A stretch of 64,000 bases of DNA. It comes from Leptodontidium sp. MPI-SDFR-AT-0119. Its lineage: Eukaryota; Ascomycota; Leotiomycetes; Helotiales; Leptodontidiaceae. The stretch is from contig JAHLEZ010000003.1 of the NCBI GenBank assembly GCA_020726505.1, positions 992,001 through 1,056,000 on the forward strand. The letters are read 5' to 3'. The position numbers and the translations under genes were made by a program. Position 1 is the stretch's first letter, and each line of letters opens with the position of its first letter. Positions 60,599-64,000 of this stretch are shown one piece after another. The notes below the pieces were generated by a model. It was not told the origin of the DNA and did no database searches. It saw nothing but the letters and a program-made list of their open reading frames with translations.

Positions 60599-61877
60599 TC
60601 ATTTCAGATCTTCAATCACAGTGTCACAACTCCACTTTCTACTCTGCCTCAACACCATCTTCCTAGCCATCTGCTCCTTGGCGACTTTCCTCGCTCGGAA
60701 AGCATACAACAAGATCTCCTCCTCCTCACCACAGTCCATTGGCATGCCAACAATCTCCGCTGGAAACCCAAGGTTGTGAATGATAATCCGAACTTGCTCC
60801 CTCGTCGGCTTTGCCTCTAGACTACCTGTTCCAAACCAGTTCTGCGTTTCAAACAAGCCCTGACTAGACGAAGAAGCACTCTGATTCTTCTTTTCGCACA
60901 TGTCCTTGAAGAACTTCTCTTCGTTGACTTGGAGGTCACCGTAATCTCCTGGCCCCTTAGCTCCATCCGGCACCCAGAAACGTCTATCGATGCGCAGATG
61001 GCGTACAGAACCACGACCGTAATTTCGAAGGCAAAGCCTACAATGTAGAAAACCTGCTTGCTCTCAATTACTCCTGGATTCTCTGTTGTGTGCTGCATGA
61101 CATGTGAAGCCAGCCTAACAACCGCCCCAGCCAAAAGTAGCACGGTGGAGAACAACAGGATTCCAATCTTACTCCTGAATATCCCTGTTCCGAATCGTTC
61201 TATTGGCACAATATGTGGGACAAATGTCCTAGGCAAAATACACAATATTGGGAGAAGTGACAGCGAAAGTGTGTAGCAGAGCCCGAAAAGTAAGAAACCT
61301 CTGACGATAGCTTCGATATGCGGGTTCAGGGTGTAGAAGGCGATGACAGTGAAGACTATGTTGTAGGCTATGATAAAAGGAACAGAGTAAACGGCAATGA
61401 AAAAGAAAACGTTGAGCACAAGACTCCAGCCAAAATTAGGGTGTAAAGCTCGTATAATTCGTTGAGTAAAGATGGCATTGACCGCAAACAGGACCACAGC
61501 ACTACAGTTTCTCTTTAGATAGTAACCTATATATCAGATGGGGATACATACCCTGCGTTTTCGAAGATCAGGGCCGTGAGGACAATGCCATTGTTGGTTG
61601 GTCGGAATCCCCAAGCTATACGCAATATGCAAGTGATCGTCCTGACGAGGCAGAAATCGGGCATCAAAGCTGAGAGATGGAATTTGTGTTTCTTCTTCTT
61701 GTTTTTCTCGTGGATGAAGAAATGGAATCCGTCAGCTACCATGAAGAGGAGGAGGAAGAAACCTGTAATTGGCACATCGAGTGTAGGATTGGGAGTACCG
61801 CCTATGATAGCTATTGGTGACTTATAAGGACCCTTTGAGCGACGTCCAAATAAGCCTTGAGGAATAGAGATTGACAT
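60599..61877 (-). CDS. DUF3112-like integral membrane protein, with an apparent frameshift
   Basis: Membrane protein of the fungal DUF3112 group; function unknown. ATG 61877 (MSISIPQGLFGRRSKGPYKS), first helices with GGTPNPTLDVPITGFFLL and RPTNNGIVLTALIFENAG, an intron (about 61,552-61,504), then further hydrophobic helices (FFFIAVYSVPFIIAYNIVF and others) to about 60,995. There the frame must move by one base: ICAS is followed in the next frame by DRRFWVPDGAKGPGDYGDL, the family's post-helix motif, and that frame is open to the stop at 60,599 with a hydrophilic tail. No intron of normal size fits. Either a 1-nt sequence error near 60,995 or a real truncating mutation. Confidence 0.72.
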
Positions 61878-63255
61878 GATTGAGAAGTCCTGTACAGGAA
61901 ATGAGACACATACAAATGCAATACAACCAAAGCAGACAAGATGTGCAAAGAGGGAGAGCAATAGCAGTTATAAGCATGCAAAGCTGCCGGTTGAGCAGCC
62001 ATTATACCATGATGTTTCCTGCAATACGATAATAAGAGGATCGCGGGCTCTGATCAACACGCAACTGTGCCTCTACCACTGTTCGCCATGACGGAAACAG
62101 TCCTACCTGGGAAGTAGTTGATCGGAATATAGGCCGTTTCTATGCAAGTCACTCATGAATATTCCTGATTGACGTTAAGGCTTGCATCTGCAGATGTGGA
62201 TTCATCCATTCAAAGGAAAGAATAATATCTTGAGGACCTGTTTTCATCACGTGCCGGACTTCCACCATCTTGTCTGGCAAAACGTTACAGCTGTGCGACA
62301 CGACGAAGCGTATGGAGAGGCGACGCGTACCTGAGGAGGCATCCTCATCCTTGCTAAGTGAGCCTTAGAGGAAGCTTATATGGAGACGTTTGCTGTGGGC
62401 TGCGAGGTATATCGGGGCTTTGAGGCTGGCCATGAACCTTTTGAGGTGTCTTCGGCCAGACAGTCGGCAACTCATCCAAACTCAGATAGATGACTTATAC
62501 CTCCGCTGACAGAATACAGTCATAGAAAATTGGCAGTATTGGCAGTATTGGAAGTAGCTCTAGCGACCACCTACAGTCAAAAGAGATGAAGCGGACTCAA
62601 GGCACTGAGCCTCAACTACCAAGTAGACTGATGTGAAGGCTCACTTACATCTGCAACTTGGAAATTCCACTGGTCTGAAAGCTTGAACAATAGCGAGAGA
62701 AGGGGTGAGAAGATGGCAGAGGACTGCAGGGCCTGAACTTGGATGCCCAATATCCAAGAAGCGTGCTGAGGGCGAAGTCATGTCGAGGCTCCGAAGTGAG
62801 GATGCTATGCCGAAGGATTGCATTGTTGGTCAGACTCCATGACTGGGCCTGGACTAGCTGGTCCATTGTCTACTGCTACTGTCATCCAGCTGTAATCATG
62901 TATCTGTTTGTTGTTGTCTCAAGGTGGGGTGAACCATGTATTGAAACCAGATTGATTGGGTGGTAGCAGTGGCACGTATCATGTATATCGGGAAGAACTC
63001 TGCCAACAGTACCGTAGATTCGTTGTCGTACTCGACTCGGAGAATGTGACATTGTGAATGCAGACTTCGTATGTTCTGGGTGATGTTGATGAGTTGATGT
63101 AAAAGAGGAAGGGAGTGTTGTTGAAAGAAAGGTCACTCAAGTCCGACACCGAGCCGAGACCCCTGAACGAACCGAACCGAACCGAACCGCCAAATCCACT
63201 AAAGTCCACCGGCCGTTTGGACTGTTTGCCGCAGCCCAACATCAACAAAACAACC
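61878..63255. promoter_or_regulatory. Divergent promoter region, DUF3112 gene / Ser-Pro-rich gene
   Basis: 1.4 kb between divergent genes. A (CGAAC)n microsatellite sits near 63,168-63,188, just upstream of the plus-strand start, and a TTGGCAGTA tandem near 62,530. No other feature. Confidence 0.45.
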
Positions 63256-64000
63256 ATGTCCACCATTCCTTCGAGAACGCGATCGCTGCGCAAACCTTCA
63301 GAGTCTGGATCCAGATATGATCGCTCAAATGCCTTAGATGGGCTCGAATCCTCTGCAGCCAGACCAGAGCGCACTAGCCAATCTCCAAGTCGATTGCCAG
63401 TAAAACCGCCGACGCGCAGTGCCAGAAGCATATCAACAACATCCCGCCCACCGAGTGCGACAGGTAGCATTTCTAGCAATGCCTCTATGCGCCCTCCTCC
63501 GCCACGGGCGAATATAAGCAAGCCTACTTCAACAGGCGGATTGCAAAGACCAACGTCGAATCGTCGCGCAAATCCCCCCGCAGCGCCAGAAGCAGAACCA
63601 GTCAAGAAAGACCGGTCAAGACCCCCAATTGTCACATCCCGCCATCTTCGAAATGCCTCTACAAGCTCCTTCTCTAGCAGTTCTGCAAATTCGACTGCCA
63701 ATGTCTCAAGTCATACCCGCACGAGATCAAGCTCTACACTTCTGAACTCATCAGCAACTCTCCAAACATCGAAGCGAAACTCCGTCGAAATACCCAAACT
63801 ACAACCCCCAAGTGCTGACCCTCAGTTGAGAAGACAAGCATTCTCTACATACCAGCAACATTTCTCCCCCGCCAAAAATCTAGCGCCCAAACCACATCCA
63901 GCAGCTTTCCTTGCCCCTCCTTCTCCAAGCAAACTGCCTTCGAACATCGCAATATCGGCGGAAACTGCGAAGCTGCAGAATGAACTGCTCCAGTTGCATT
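63256..64000 (+). CDS. Ser/Pro-rich protein, 5' part only
   Basis: Open from ATG 63256 to the right edge (248 codons). Begins MSTIPSRTRSLRKPSESGSR, then a long Ser/Pro/Arg-rich disordered stretch, and near the edge SAETAKLQNELLQLH, which looks like the start of a coiled coil. The STIP near the N-terminus with basic flanks resembles an SxIP EB1-binding motif, which together with the coiled coil would fit a microtubule or spindle-associated protein (inference only). An antisense frame of 240 codons (62979-63701, minus) overlaps; I take the plus strand because its start context and composition are more protein-like and the C-terminal coiled coil continues. Confidence 0.6.
   Translation, partial: MSTIPSRTRSLRKPSESGSRYDRSNALDGLESSAARPERTSQSPSRLPVKPPTRSARSISTTSRPPSATGSISSNASMRPPPPRANISKPTSTGGLQRPTSNRRANPPAAPEAEPVKKDRSRPPIVTSRHLRNASTSSFSSSSANSTANVSSHTRTRSSSTLLNSSATLQTSKRNSVEIPKLQPPSADPQLRRQAFSTYQQHFSPAKNLAPKPHPAAFLAPPSPSKLPSNIAISAETAKLQNELLQLH

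Noticed and set aside
62979..63701. 240-codon ORF on the minus strand
   Set aside because: Largely antisense to the plus-strand Ser/Pro-rich gene; no recognisable domain.
1..64000. CRISPR arrays, prophage, or bacterial operons
   Set aside because: No regular spacer-repeat array; gene structure is intron-bearing and fungal.
1..64000. Secondary-metabolite cluster or Starship-type giant element
   Set aside because: No PKS/NRPS/terpene backbone gene and no tyrosine-recombinase captain gene seen; flanking genes are ordinary core genes.

Overview
The window reads as chromosomal DNA of a filamentous ascomycete (Pezizomycotina). The gene complement would suit a Leotiomycete/Helotiales-type genome, but that placement is an inference from general gene style and not proven. 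Reasons: genes are monocistronic on both strands, are cut by many 45-100 nt GT..AG introns, and encode fungal housekeeping proteins. Two transposons have decayed by C-to-T/G-to-A changes that turn Gln and Trp codons into stops, the footprint of RIP (repeat-induced point mutation).

Layout. 0-6 kb: the 3' end of an Arg/Glu-rich protein gene, a CPA2-type cation/proton antiporter (+), and an APC-family amino acid/choline-type permease (-). 6.5-11.3 kb: anaphase-promoting complex subunit 4 (-) and coatomer delta (-). 11.9-14.6 kb: an acidic protein of unknown function (+). 16-19.2 kb: a NIPA-type magnesium transporter (+) and ribosomal protein uS3 (-). 19.8-29 kb: myotubularin PI3P phosphatase (+), cytosolic Phe-tRNA synthetase beta (-), PP2A scaffold subunit A (+) and an EFM4-like eEF1A lysine methyltransferase (+). 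29.3-30.5 kb: an F-box-like gene with a possible broken 3' end.

From about 31.7 to 37.77 kb lies a heavily mutated Helitron. One frame still spells Rep (HUH) and Pif1-type helicase motifs for about 4.1 kb, interrupted only by nonsense changes. A second degenerate ORF lies on the opposite strand. After it come an unrecognised gene abutting the element (-), a secreted GH3 beta-glucosidase (-), C-14 sterol reductase ERG24 (-) and a DUF899 thioredoxin-like protein (-). At 49,308-52,278 sits a 2,971-bp hAT transposon with a perfect 8-bp target duplication, imperfect terminal inverted repeats and a nonsense-riddled transposase.

The right end holds a secreted Ser/Thr-rich surface protein (+), an SDR with a frame conflict (+), an unknown protein with a conserved-looking Cys-rich C-terminus (-), a DUF3112 membrane protein with an apparent frameshift (-), and the start of a Ser/Pro-rich protein running off the edge (+).

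The genes do not form one pathway or a metabolic cluster; they are mostly conserved core genes interrupted by two TE islands. I found no convincing new multi-gene system. The most informative signals are the indel-poor, nonsense-only decay of the two transposons and several single-base frame breaks in otherwise intact host genes.
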